A stretch of DNA of 64,000 nt from Endozoicomonas sp. Mp262 (lineage in GTDB: Bacteria > Pseudomonadota > Gammaproteobacteria > Pseudomonadales > Endozoicomonadaceae): NCBI RefSeq assembly GCF_025643335.1, contig NZ_CP092489.1, forward strand, positions 3,854,501-3,918,500, given 5' to 3'. The notes below the pieces were generated by a model. The model saw only the letters and a program-made list of their open reading frames with translations. It ran no database searches and was not told where the DNA came from. A program made the translations under genes and the position numbers. The first letter of the stretch is position 1; every line of letters starts with the position of its first letter. Positions 49,348 through 57,305 of the stretch are shown one piece after another.

Positions 49348-49381
49348 GAGCCGTATGCGGGGAAACTCGCACGTACGGTTC
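49348..49381 (+). ncRNA. Group II intron domain V
   Basis: A 34-base catalytic hairpin starting GAGCCGTATGCGGGGAAAC and ending GCACGTACGGTTC, matching the domain V consensus with the AGC triad at positions 2-4 and a GAAA loop. Confidence 0.92.
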
Positions 49382-49422
49382 TTAGGGGGCTGCGGTACAG
49401 TAATGTACCGTGGCTACCCGAC

Positions 49423-49540
49423 GTGCGACGAGAGTCGTCCTTGTATAGCGTAAGCGTTTGATTTTAAAGCGCTTATGCGCTCACTAAGAAGAAGTCAGAT
49501 GACTTTTAGTGGGTTCGTGCGGTGAAAGTCCGTACACTAT
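49423..49540 (+). repeat. 118-bp structured repeat, copy 2
   Basis: It is identical to 44176-44293. It begins with the first base after the group II intron 3' end and is cut after GTACACTAT by the IS30 element. Confidence 0.65.
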
Positions 49541-49793
49541 GCTGGATTCAAGCAATAAGTGCAATCGACTTCCCAGTATAGACTTCGAGCGGGGTTCGCC
49601 CCCCTAAAACTTTTCTTGGCATGGTATTAATCAAGAGTTCAGTTTCCCAAACCTCTTCTTTTGTCAGATCCCCAAGAGCCATTTTTTTAGGCCAGGTTCG
49701 ACGGATAATGCCATTGGTATTTTCGTTGGTACCCCGTTGGTAGCTGGCATAAGGCTTAGCGAAAAGTAAGCGATTAATTAACCCCACCTTGAT

Positions 49794-51317
49794 TTAAGAA
49801 GAGTTTTGATTCCATGGCAGCAGTTGCTCAATATCCGCCAGTGTTTTTGCTGCGGGTAGCTGGGTAAACACCTCCTTTAAATAGGCATATGACTCCAAGC
49901 CACAGGCTTTCGCTGTCTCTACCAGACTGTACAGATTAGCGCTGGCATTAGCGCCTGCCTGACTGGTGCTAAACAGCCATGCTTTACGCCCGATGACAAA
50001 GGGGCGAATGGCGTTTTCTGCCAGATTATTGTCCATGCGTAGATAACCCTCATCGCAGTAGCGAATCAGTTTATCCCACTGGTTATTGAGGTAATTAAGC
50101 GCCTTACCCAACAGTGTTTTAGGGGGCGTTTGTGGTAGCGATTTATCTAACCATTGTCGTAGCTGACTGAGAATGTCCCGGCTTTTCTGTTGCCGGATCA
50201 TTTTCTTTTCTTCACAGGAACAGTCTTTTATTTCCCGTTCAATACGGTAAAGCTTCTGGATATAGGCCATTCCCATATAAGCCTTTCCAGTTTTTACCCC
50301 TTTTTTCAGGCCTTTTACCGCTTCATTGAATTTTCTCCGGGCATGGGCCCAGCAGCCCTGGCTGATAATGCCTTCCTGTCGGCCTATGGCAGCATAGCCC
50401 TCATAGCCATCCGTTTGCAGATACCCCTTAAAGCCTTCCAGCAACCTGACAGGAACGGACCCACTCCGACTGGGATCATAATCAAATAGAATGACTCTGT
50501 GATCTGGAACAGGCTCTGCCACCTGTACCCACATGTACGACAGGCTCTGTGCTTTCTTCCCTGACTCCCTCAGCACCTTGACATGGGTTTCGTCACAATG
50601 GATCAGCGGAGATTCAAGTAAATGATCTCGCATCAGGTTGACCAGGGGCTGTACCAGTTCACCGCAACGCACCATCCACTGGGCTGTGGTTGCCCTGGCC
50701 ACTTCAACCCCGAGCCGGTTCAGCACAAACTGTTCTTGGCGGTACAGGGGCAAGCCGTCCACATATTTTCCGGTGGCAATGTAGGCCAGCAAGCCCGGTG
50801 TAGCGATACTACCCGGTATGGGCTGGGGAGGCATGGGTGCGGTCTGGATGGAGCCTTCACAATGGCGACAGGCATACTTTGGGCGCACGTTCTGAATAAC
50901 CTGAACCTTGGCGGGAATGATATCCAGTTGCTCGCTGACTTCCTCGCCGATCCTGTGCAGGTCATGGCTACCGCAACAGGAGCAGACCTTTTCCTGTTCA
51001 GGGAGGTCATGTTCCCGACGAACCCTGGGCAGGGCTTCAGGTAATGGCTTGCGCCCCGGCTTCTTGCGCTGATGGGCAGGGACTGTGATTTCTGCCTCTG
51101 CTTTTGCCACTGCATCAGGATTGTCAGGCTGGTCCTGCTCGGCCTCATTGAACAGGCCGAACTGATTGGCTGGTGCTTTTTCGCTAGACGCGCCAAAGCG
51201 CTGCCGGATCAGTTGCCGGATATGTTCCTCAAGAGTGGAAAGCCTGCCTTGCAGCTGGGCAATGTAGGCTTTGAGGATAGTGGGGTCATCAGGAAGATGT
51301 GCAAGGGTGTCGTTCAT
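49794..51317 (-). CDS. tnpC: IS66 transposase TnpC, copy B
   Basis: 507 residues, identical in sequence to the copy at 45253-46776; intact DDE domain and zinc finger. Confidence 0.94.
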   Translation of the reverse strand: MNDTLAHLPDDPTILKAYIAQLQGRLSTLEEHIRQLIRQRFGASSEKAPANQFGLFNEAEQDQPDNPDAVAKAEAEITVPAHQRKKPGRKPLPEALPRVRREHDLPEQEKVCSCCGSHDLHRIGEEVSEQLDIIPAKVQVIQNVRPKYACRHCEGSIQTAPMPPQPIPGSIATPGLLAYIATGKYVDGLPLYRQEQFVLNRLGVEVARATTAQWMVRCGELVQPLVNLMRDHLLESPLIHCDETHVKVLRESGKKAQSLSYMWVQVAEPVPDHRVILFDYDPSRSGSVPVRLLEGFKGYLQTDGYEGYAAIGRQEGIISQGCWAHARRKFNEAVKGLKKGVKTGKAYMGMAYIQKLYRIEREIKDCSCEEKKMIRQQKSRDILSQLRQWLDKSLPQTPPKTLLGKALNYLNNQWDKLIRYCDEGYLRMDNNLAENAIRPFVIGRKAWLFSTSQAGANASANLYSLVETAKACGLESYAYLKEVFTQLPAAKTLADIEQLLPWNQNSS

Positions 51318-51357
51318 CCCTGAAGGATACCCTAAGGCAGGAAGACAATTCCCTGCA

Positions 51358-51714
51358 TCAGATCATTGACGTGTAGGTCAGCGCAGGATGAGGTTGAGGA
51401 GGACGAATGTCATAGCCATCCAGCAGTCGGTTGAGAAGATCACCATCAATATGGGAGGGCATGCTATCCCAGTGCCATTGGAACCGGAATTTCTCCAGTC
51501 GCTTATACCAGAGGACAAAGCCATTGCGCTCCCAGTAAAGCAGCTTCACCTTGTCTCTTCCCCGGTTGCAAAACACAAACAGCTTGCGGTCAAAGGGGGA
51601 CAGAGCCATCTCCTGTTCCACCAGAGTGGCCAGGCCATTGATAGACTTACGCATATCCACGGGCTCACTATAAAGGAATACGTCAGTATCAGCCGCTGGA
51701 CGAATCATAGGCAC
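51358..51714 (-). CDS. tnpB: IS66 TnpB, copy B
   Basis: 118 residues, identical to 44856-45212; overlaps the tnpA end. Confidence 0.92.
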   Translation of the reverse strand: MPMIRPAADTDVFLYSEPVDMRKSINGLATLVEQEMALSPFDRKLFVFCNRGRDKVKLLYWERNGFVLWYKRLEKFRFQWHWDSMPSHIDGDLLNRLLDGYDIRPPQPHPALTYTSMI

Positions 51715-52010
51715 TGCAACGCCTGAACCAGCCCAGGCACTTGCTCGACGGATACCTCCAGCTTGATACCAGAGGGCAGGTGCATGACAACCGGAGACTG
51801 AGAAACAAGGTCAGGCTTTGACATCCCAGCAACAGGAATCAGTTTTGGCTGTGCAGGCCTGGTCATCAACTTTTTCTTCCAATAACTGAACTGATGGGGA
51901 GACAGTCCCCTCTGGCGACACCAGGGAGTTTGCCTTATGCCAGATTGTTGCCAGTCCTTAAGGTGCTGCTGCCAAAGCTGTCTGAGTTTGGCGGCTTCAT
52001 CTGTTTTCAT
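51705..52010 (-). CDS. tnpA: IS66 TnpA, copy B
   Basis: 101 residues, identical to 44560-44865. Confidence 0.9.
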   Translation of the reverse strand: MKTDEAAKLRQLWQQHLKDWQQSGIRQTPWCRQRGLSPHQFSYWKKKLMTRPAQPKLIPVAGMSKPDLVSQSPVVMHLPSGIKLEVSVEQVPGLVQALQCL

Positions 52011-52949
52011 AGTAGGGTTTCCTAAAAAATAGAAAACCTAACTTTTTTGATTTGGAGTTTTAAGGTGGGTTTAAATTGGCGCTTACAGCGAAAAATACGT
52101 CAGCATTCACTGCTTCTGATACCTTTTCATGGGCTGCAAACTCGCCTCCATTATCCAGGGTGATGGTGTGAACTGTTGAAACTCGTTTCAGTAGGCTGAT
52201 CATTGTATCCGCTACTGTTTCAGACTGTTTGGTATCCACTTTGCCAATGAGTGTAAAGCGGCTCTTTCGGTCGACCAGCGTGACCAAGTGAGCGTCTTGC
52301 CCATACACAGTATCACCTTCCCAATCTCCCAAGCGAGACCGAAGCTCTACCACTTCAGGACGTTCGGTAATATCGACCCGATTAGGTATAAGAGAACGGC
52401 CTGCCTTGCGTTTACCTCCTTTGCATCGGCGTTTCCCAAAGCGGGGCAGCTTTTTATACAAGGAACCTCCCTGAGCTTTGTTATCAGCAATTCGGCTGTA
52501 TACAGAGGTATGACTCAGAGCGATCTCAGGCACCTCAATTTTCATCCTGCAACTGATGTTTTCAGGAGACCAGCCAAGGAGTAGCCCCTTCTCTATGATC
52601 GGCATTTGTCGTTCATCTGTTTTGCTGTGCTTTTTGGCAGATTTCCTACGCTGCATAGCCAAGTTATGAGCCGATTCAGCACAATACCCATTATCGCCAG
52701 TATTGCGTTTCAACTCACGGGATAAGGCGCTCTCACTGATACCTGCAACCTCTGCGATCTCATTCTGAAAATGACCTTTTTCAAGGAGCGCCTCAATCTG
52801 GTATCGTTGCCCTTGGGTCAGCTGCTTGTATCGTCTGGTTTGTGTACTCATTCCTGACATCCATTTCTTAGTGTGAGAGCTACAGAATGTACCAGCAGCT
52901 GGCTCACATATGAAATATCAGTCGATTGCACTTATTGTATTAATCCAGC

Positions 52950-53122
52950 ATCAACTACCGTCGGTTAAAGGCATTTCACGCCCCGACATCATCAACAACA
53001 GCTATCCACTGATAGTCATGTTTTACTACGGCAGTCAATCTGCGAGACAGAACTTATCTCCAGCTTGTTTATGGAAGAGGAAGGCACCCATACCATCAGG
53101 CGGATGAAGCGTACCAGCCGTT
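52950..53122. repeat. Diverged continuation of the 118-bp repeat region
   Basis: The first roughly 90 bases match 44292-44385 closely (CAACTACCGTCGGTTAAAGG and following, with scattered substitutions such as CATTTCACG for CATTCCACG), then diverge. This shows that the repeat unit is longer than 118 bp and was split here by the IS30 element. No gene is supported. Confidence 0.6.
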
Positions 53123-53500
53123 TCAGCAAACCGGCTTAACATATTGAAGCACCTCGGACAGCATGGATTTCAGGGTACCTACTTCTGATCTCAGGGTACC
53201 TACTTCTGATTTCAGGGTACCTACTTCTGATTTCAAGGAGCCAAGCTCACCAGTAATAGCTTGCCTGAAGTCGTTGAATTCGGTTTTCAAGTCTTGCTGG
53301 TTCTTTTCGAGAGCCAGCTGTCCTTGCTCCAGCCGCTCAACACGCTGGGCAGTCTCCTTGCAAAGGCGGTGAACCTCCTCTTGCATATCGTTCCACACCT
53401 GATGCTTGACTTCTTCTTTCTTAAGGATCAGGTGATGCAGATTGATAACGTCAGCTTCCAGTTTTTCGACCCGGTTCTCAAGTGACATGGGATAGTACAT
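53123..53500 (-). CDS. Coiled-coil protein with in-frame 21-bp repeats
   Basis: 125 residues, almost entirely predicted coiled coil (LENRVEKLEADVINLHHLIL at the start). Near the C-terminus the heptad SEVGTLK occurs three times with one R variant, encoded by near-identical 21-bp repeats (53171-53233). No signal peptide. The start is uncertain: ATG at 53500 or at 53488. No family is recognised. Confidence 0.65.
   Translation of the reverse strand: MYYPMSLENRVEKLEADVINLHHLILKKEEVKHQVWNDMQEEVHRLCKETAQRVERLEQGQLALEKNQQDLKTEFNDFRQAITGELGSLKSEVGTLKSEVGTLRSEVGTLKSMLSEVLQYVKPVC
53171..53233 (-). repeat. Three tandem 21-bp units inside a coding region
   Basis: Units CAGGGTACCTACTTCTGATCT, and two with TTT at the end (21 bases each). 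On the coding strand each unit gives one SEVGTLK/R heptad, so gain or loss of units keeps the frame and the coiled-coil register. Confidence 0.85.
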
Positions 53501-53792
53501 CTCTGTTATTGCTTATTGGTACGGCTGATTGAATTTATAACGATTAATCAACCGGTTATTCGTCAATTATAAACCAGAAAATCAACTATGCTGGATAAAC
53601 AGCCCGGCATTATCGACCCGCCCAGGAGGGTACAGAATAGTTCTACCCCGGCCATCTCGATGCGGCAGATAAATCCTGCCAATGAAATCATCCTGATTAA
53701 CTGGCTGACGGTGGGTGAGTAGAGAAAACTTGTCAGCCATTCAGTATCTCCGATAAGTTAGATTATTCAGATAATAAAAAAAGGATAGGGAT

Positions 53793-54395
53793 ATGCGGAC
53801 AGGGATTTTCGCATTATTGCTTGGATTGGCGCTCAATGCCCAAGGAAGAGAAGGACACTCAGGTTTTTATGGGGGAGTATTGGGCGGTGGAGGTAAATTC
53901 ACCGGCAAGGTAGACTATAGCACCCTTAATTTGGAGGTTGGGGATAACGTATCTGGATATGGCTTGTTTCTCGGCTATAAAACCACAAAAGGAAACATGA
54001 CCGCAGGATTTGAAGTGGACTACCTTGAATATAGCGGTAATATAGACCTTGGCGTACAGGCAACTAACTACCACTTAAAGGCTAAGATGAAGCATTTCTA
54101 TTCGGCTAGCCTGTTACTTGGTTATATGACGGCTGATACAGTAGAAGTTTATCTGCGGGGTGGTTACGGCAAAACACATGCCACTATAGAAGTTGGAGAA
54201 GTGACACCGATTGAAAGTGATATTAGCTTTAAAATGCCCGTTGCCGGTATAGGTGTTCGATTCAGTAATGACACATCTCTTGGCTTGAAGCTGGAGTACC
54301 GTTATCACTTTAACGAAGACTATAAAATGTCAGACAATGCTGACTTTAAATCCAGTGCTAACTTATTTTTAGTCAATCTTGATTATATGTACTGA
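53793..54395 (+). CDS. Outer-membrane beta-barrel protein
   Basis: 200 residues with a signal peptide (MRTGIFALLLGLALNAQG, cleavage before REGHSG). The mature part alternates hydrophobic and polar residues in short strands (for example GYGLFLGYKTTKGNMTAGFE and HFYSASLLLGYMTADTVEVY), and ends in an aromatic residue (DYMY), as OmpA/OmpX/Opa-like 8-stranded barrels do. It is inserted in the outer membrane. AGGATAGGG precedes the ATG. A perfect terminator follows. The specific role is not known. Confidence 0.82.
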   Translation: MRTGIFALLLGLALNAQGREGHSGFYGGVLGGGGKFTGKVDYSTLNLEVGDNVSGYGLFLGYKTTKGNMTAGFEVDYLEYSGNIDLGVQATNYHLKAKMKHFYSASLLLGYMTADTVEVYLRGGYGKTHATIEVGEVTPIESDISFKMPVAGIGVRFSNDTSLGLKLEYRYHFNEDYKMSDNADFKSSANLFLVNLDYMY

Positions 54396-54403
54396 CCAAT
54401 GCT

Positions 54404-54443
54404 GGTAATTAAAAACCCGCTAACAGGCGGGTTTTTAATTACC
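54404..54443. terminator. Terminator after the outer-membrane gene
   Basis: GGTAATTAAAAACCCGC and GCGGGTTTTTAATTACC form a perfect 17-bp stem with loop TAACAG; TTTTT is inside the right arm. Confidence 0.92.
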
Positions 54444-54534
54444 TCAAAATAGCAATAAAACCAGCCATCACCAAGCACATTCCGGGTATCTTTATTGATG
54501 CGTAACCGTCTGTGTCATAGACAGGTTAAAAACC

Positions 54535-55113
54535 TTATTCTGAACGACTATCTTCAATACTACCTAATGAATAGAAATGCTCTGAACTACTTATCACTAA
54601 GTGACACTTCCCGTTAATCTGTTTTTCTTCTGCCATATCAATCAATTGATAAAAGGTATTTCTGTTAATCAGGGCATCCAGATTATCCCTGACCCTGATA
54701 TAAGGTTTTGGCTCACCGCTGACCGGTTCCTCCAGTACCCATAAACCATGGTGTTCTCCTAACACACACTGATCACCCACATTCGTCAGAAAATAAAGTT
54801 TATCTTCTCTTCTTTCTACAGAGATAGCTACAAAGGGAGCATCATCCACCTGAATTCGAACTTTTTCCACCGGCGTTACCAAATAAAAGCTACCATCCTC
54901 ATCTCTTTTCAACACTGTAGAAAAAAGGCGAACCATCGAAACTCTATCAATGGCTGTTCCCATATAAAGCCAACTGCCATCACTTAATATTCGGATATCA
55001 ATATCCCCACAAAAGGGTGGATCCCATAAATGTATGGGAGGCAGTTCGTTTCCTTTTGGCAAGCTCGTCAGACTCTCAACAAGCTCTGAAGGGGAGGAAT
55101 ATTGCCTGGTCAA
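54535..55113 (-). CDS. DUF1285 domain protein
   Basis: 192 residues. The central segment LPPIHLWDPPFCGDIDIRIL, then SDGSWLYMGTAIDRVSMVRL and FSTVLKRDEDGSFYLVTPVE, is the DUF1285 signature. The family is cytosolic with no known function. The gene stands alone between convergent and divergent neighbours. Confidence 0.88.
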   Translation of the reverse strand: MTRQYSSPSELVESLTSLPKGNELPPIHLWDPPFCGDIDIRILSDGSWLYMGTAIDRVSMVRLFSTVLKRDEDGSFYLVTPVEKVRIQVDDAPFVAISVERREDKLYFLTNVGDQCVLGEHHGLWVLEEPVSGEPKPYIRVRDNLDALINRNTFYQLIDMAEEKQINGKCHLVISSSEHFYSLGSIEDSRSE

Positions 55114-55270
55114 ACGGAAGCCTCCAGTCTTTTTTATAATGAATAAACATGGCGCTGTATTCTGTGCGCCGGGATCAGCGTTTTATAACCAGCCTATAAA
55201 CATCTTACCAACTTATCGCAGGATGCTAATCTAATCATATAGCCTTCATAATTATATCAGGGAAGAACAC

Positions 55271-56200
55271 TTGAATATTATAAAATCATTAGCCAGTATT
55301 TTGACGAAATGGTTAATGCAGGAAACTCAGGAAGCATCTGCCTCACTCTGTGATTTTGAAAGAATCCGTCATGAACTCAAGCCTTGTGATGTTATCCTGG
55401 TGGAAGGCCGATCCAGAGTTAGTCAGGTTATCAAGCAAACCAGCTATAGTCCCTGGTCTCATGCCATGCTTTATATCGGCAGACTCCATAATATAGAAGA
55501 CAACAGAATTCGCCAGACTGTCATGGAGCGCTACAATGGCTCTCCCGATGAGCAGCTTATTATTGAAAGCGAGCTGGGGTACGGAACCGTTGTTCACCCG
55601 CTAAGCCGTTATGAAAACGAGCATGTACGCATTTGTCGGCCTAATGGATTGAGCTTTCAGGATAGTCAGCAGGTTATTCATTATGCTGTCAGTCGGTTAG
55701 GTGTTGGTTATGATGTCCGACAGATATTGGATCTGGCTCGTTTTTTCTTTCCCTACTCTATTTTGCCTCGACGATGGCGGTCATCCCTATTCCAATATTC
55801 TCCGGGACAGGAAACAAAGACAGTTTGTTCAACAATGATTGCAGAAGCATTCAGTTTTATCCATTTTCCTATTTTGCCACTGGTCAAGCGTAATGGAGAC
55901 AAGGGGGAAGTACAGTTATTCCAGAGGAATCCCAAACTGTGCAAGCCCAGTGACTTTGATTACTCTCCTTATTTCCAGATTATCAAGTATCCTTTTCTTG
56001 ATTACACCCATCATTCTGACTATCGGCTTTTACCCTGGCATGGTCATGGGGCACTTGAAGGTAGCGAATCAGACTTATATATGTCACCCAGTAAACTGGA
56101 AGAACTTAAACAGGCACAACCTATCGATAAAATCGAACTAACACAACAGCTAAAGAGTGATGATAAGCTAACACCTCCTCCCTCAGAAACATCCCATTAA
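55271..56200 (+). CDS. YiiX/C92-type cysteine hydrolase family protein
   Basis: 309 residues. The region LKPCDVILVEGRSRVSQVIK, then QTSYSPWSHAMLYIGRL contains the catalytic histidine (SHAMLY), and TKTVCSTMIAEAFS contains the candidate cysteine, in the permuted papain-like (NlpC/P60-related, C92) order. The family hydrolyses lipid or peptide amide bonds. It starts with TTG; CAGGGAAGAACAC just upstream supports this. The first 18 residues are amphipathic rather than a clear signal peptide. The C-terminal 60 residues are a low-complexity acidic/proline tail. The substrate is unknown. Confidence 0.75.
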   Translation: MNIIKSLASILTKWLMQETQEASASLCDFERIRHELKPCDVILVEGRSRVSQVIKQTSYSPWSHAMLYIGRLHNIEDNRIRQTVMERYNGSPDEQLIIESELGYGTVVHPLSRYENEHVRICRPNGLSFQDSQQVIHYAVSRLGVGYDVRQILDLARFFFPYSILPRRWRSSLFQYSPGQETKTVCSTMIAEAFSFIHFPILPLVKRNGDKGEVQLFQRNPKLCKPSDFDYSPYFQIIKYPFLDYTHHSDYRLLPWHGHGALEGSESDLYMSPSKLEELKQAQPIDKIELTQQLKSDDKLTPPPSETSH

Positions 56201-56390
56201 TGCAATATAGAAACTAAAATATATATTAATATTCCTAATAAATCTTATATAAAAGTGGACGCCTGATAATTCTAGTCCATACTTCTACTTGCTGATTTGG
56301 TCGACTTCCCCCTACGGCTAGATCAGCCTAGGTCAGTAATGACCTTGGTACTTGGATTGTGTACCTATGTTTCACTCCTAAATGGTCTTA

Positions 56391-56429
56391 GCCCGGTTTC
56401 GCTCCCCCCAGTGATCCGGGTTTCTTTTT
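56391..56429 (+). terminator. Terminator downstream of the C92-type gene
   Basis: GCCCGG and CCGGGT arms with a 19-base loop, followed by TTTCTTTTT. It lies about 190 bases past the hydrolase stop; the DNA between has no recognisable gene. Confidence 0.6.
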
Positions 56430-56530
56430 GTCTGAAAACCGTGGCTTGCCCTTGTTTTTAAATGGTTTTTTTAAATTCTGCACTTCTGTCCAGTTTTTCA
56501 AAATCAACATTACGGGTCATTATAAGGCAA

Positions 56531-56573
56531 AAAAACTTGCCCAAAACTTGCCTAAAACTTGCCCGGACTTGCC
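56531..56573 (+). repeat. AAAACTTGCC iterons at the prophage edge
   Basis: Three 11-bp units with core AAAACTTGCC followed by a degenerate GGACTTGCC, spaced at 10-11 bp. They lie just outside the last prophage gene and may be att-linked arm sites or a regulator array. Confidence 0.6.
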
Positions 56574-56574
56574 T

Positions 56575-56607
56575 CAAAAAATCCCCGCCTGGAATCACTA
56601 AGCGGGG
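56575..56607 (-). terminator. Terminator of the small prophage gene
   Basis: On the minus strand CCCCGC and GCGGGG pair around a 13-base loop and are followed by ATTTTTTG. It is 8 bases past the stop codon of the gene at 56615-56833. Confidence 0.8.
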
Positions 56608-56614
56608 AACCTTA

Positions 56615-56833
56615 TCAATTCAGTTTTACCTCCTTGCTCATAATCACGTCGTCAAATCCCATCCTGCTCAGCGTGTCAGAAACTTGACGCAAATCACAGC
56701 CCAGCTCCTTGTACCACTCAGCCAGTGCTAAGTCAGATTTATCCCCAAAGCATTCAAACCGGCACTTTGCGTTTTTTTCCATCAGTGAAACTCGCGCAGC
56801 AATAGACTCTAAACGGTTGATTGGATGCGGCAT
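56615..56833 (-). CDS. Small hypothetical prophage protein
   Basis: 72 residues, MPHPINRLESIAARVSLMEK then NAKCRFECFGDKSDLALAEW. A GAGGTAATGGT ribosome-binding site precedes the ATG, and a clear terminator follows. It has two short helices and two cysteines. No family is recognised, but the position and signals support a small phage gene. Confidence 0.6.
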   Translation of the reverse strand: MPHPINRLESIAARVSLMEKNAKCRFECFGDKSDLALAEWYKELGCDLRQVSDTLSRMGFDDVIMSKEVKLN

Positions 56834-56865
56834 ACCATTACCTCGTACTCAATTATGAGGAGATA

Positions 56866-56876
56866 CCCCCCCCCCC
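56866..56876. repeat. Poly-C tract (11 C) upstream of the small prophage gene
   Basis: A run of 11 cytosines lies 33 bases upstream of the start at 56833 and within the divergent control region shared with the XRE gene. Such tracts are slippage-prone. Confidence 0.8.
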
Positions 56877-57014
56877 GTGTTTCGATTTGCGCCAATCTTA
56901 CTCCACGCCTTTCTGGGAAAATTGATACAGATCAATATTTGATTACGAATTAACCAGCGGTTAATATTTATGTATTAACAATAAAAACGCATAACCAAAT
57001 TTAACAAAGGACGG

Positions 57015-57278
57015 TTGATTTTGACGCAAGACGAGCTGCTAGCGCGATTTTCTGCGAGACTTACAGCTTTGCTGGATAGACAACATATGTATAAAAACCA
57101 GCTCGCCCATGCGGTTGGGGTCAGTAGTGTGGCCGTAAACAAATGGACAAGGGGTAAGAGCCTGCCGTCGTTGCTGATGCTTATGCAGATTTGCGAAGCG
57201 CTTGACGCTACTCCTAACAGTCTGCTGATTGATATGAGAGAAGATCGGAGGCGGAGGAATGGCAGGAGAAAGAAGTAA
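57015..57278 (+). CDS. XRE-family transcriptional regulator (prophage)
   Basis: 87 residues. A helix-turn-helix of the Cro/C1 type spans residues 15-70: LTALLDRQHMYKNQLAHAVG, VSSVAVNKWTRGKSLPSLLM and LMQICEALDATPNSLL. A basic tail (REDRRRRNGRRKK) follows. It starts with TTG at 57015 or 57021, with AAAGGACGG upstream. It is divergent from the 56615-56833 gene and reads against the tail genes, so it may be a phage control gene or a moron-like addition. Confidence 0.82.
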   Translation: MILTQDELLARFSARLTALLDRQHMYKNQLAHAVGVSSVAVNKWTRGKSLPSLLMLMQICEALDATPNSLLIDMREDRRRRNGRRKK

Positions 57279-57279
57279 T

Positions 57280-57299
57280 GCCCGGCGCTAAGTCCGGGC
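57280..57299. terminator. Terminator after the XRE gene
   Basis: GCCCGG and CCGGGC form a 6-bp stem with loop CGCTAAGT, followed by TTTGTGTT. It also sits at the 3' end of the leftward tail operon (57306). Confidence 0.65.
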
Positions 57300-57305
57300 T
57301 TTGTG

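Larger units (their letters stand above)
46813..49422 (+). mobile_element. Group II intron with RT/maturase gene (5' boundary unresolved)
   Basis: The 3' part is clear: the RT gene ends at 49338, domain V is at 49348-49381, domain VI follows with an adenosine bulge in the stem, and the intron ends at CTACCCGAC (49422). The 5' end is not certain. It could be at the GTGCGAC at 44176, with IS66 copy A inserted, or at a GTGTG near 47049. The 46813-47637 stretch is noncoding and structured, and resembles domains I-III. Confidence 0.75.
49766..52086 (-). mobile_element. IS66-family element, copy B (2,321 bp)
   Basis: The same length, termini and gene content as copy A, inverted. Target duplication AGCGAAAA is present at 49758-49765 and 52087-52094. 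Confidence 0.95.
49548..52860 (-). pseudogene. IS30-family transposase, interrupted by IS66
   Basis: 52860-52087 (258 codons) joins in frame to 49757-49548 (70 codons). The protein has N-terminal HTH (QRYQIEALLEKGHFQNEIAE, VAGISESALSRELKRN) and DDE residues in RSRLGDWEGDTVYG, TITLDNGGEFAAH and the rejoined FFAKPYASYQRGTNENTNGI. It is inactive while IS66 is present. Confidence 0.93.
49541..52949 (-). mobile_element. IS30-family element carrying nested IS66 copy B
   Basis: The ends are GCTGGATT...CAATAAGTGCAATCGAC inverted repeats (49541 onward and the complement at 52949). A 2-bp AT duplication flanks it. Without IS66 and its 8-bp duplication the element is 1,080 bp. It lies within a second copy of the 118-bp repeat region, since its flanks rejoin to the sequence seen at 44294. 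Confidence 0.88.
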
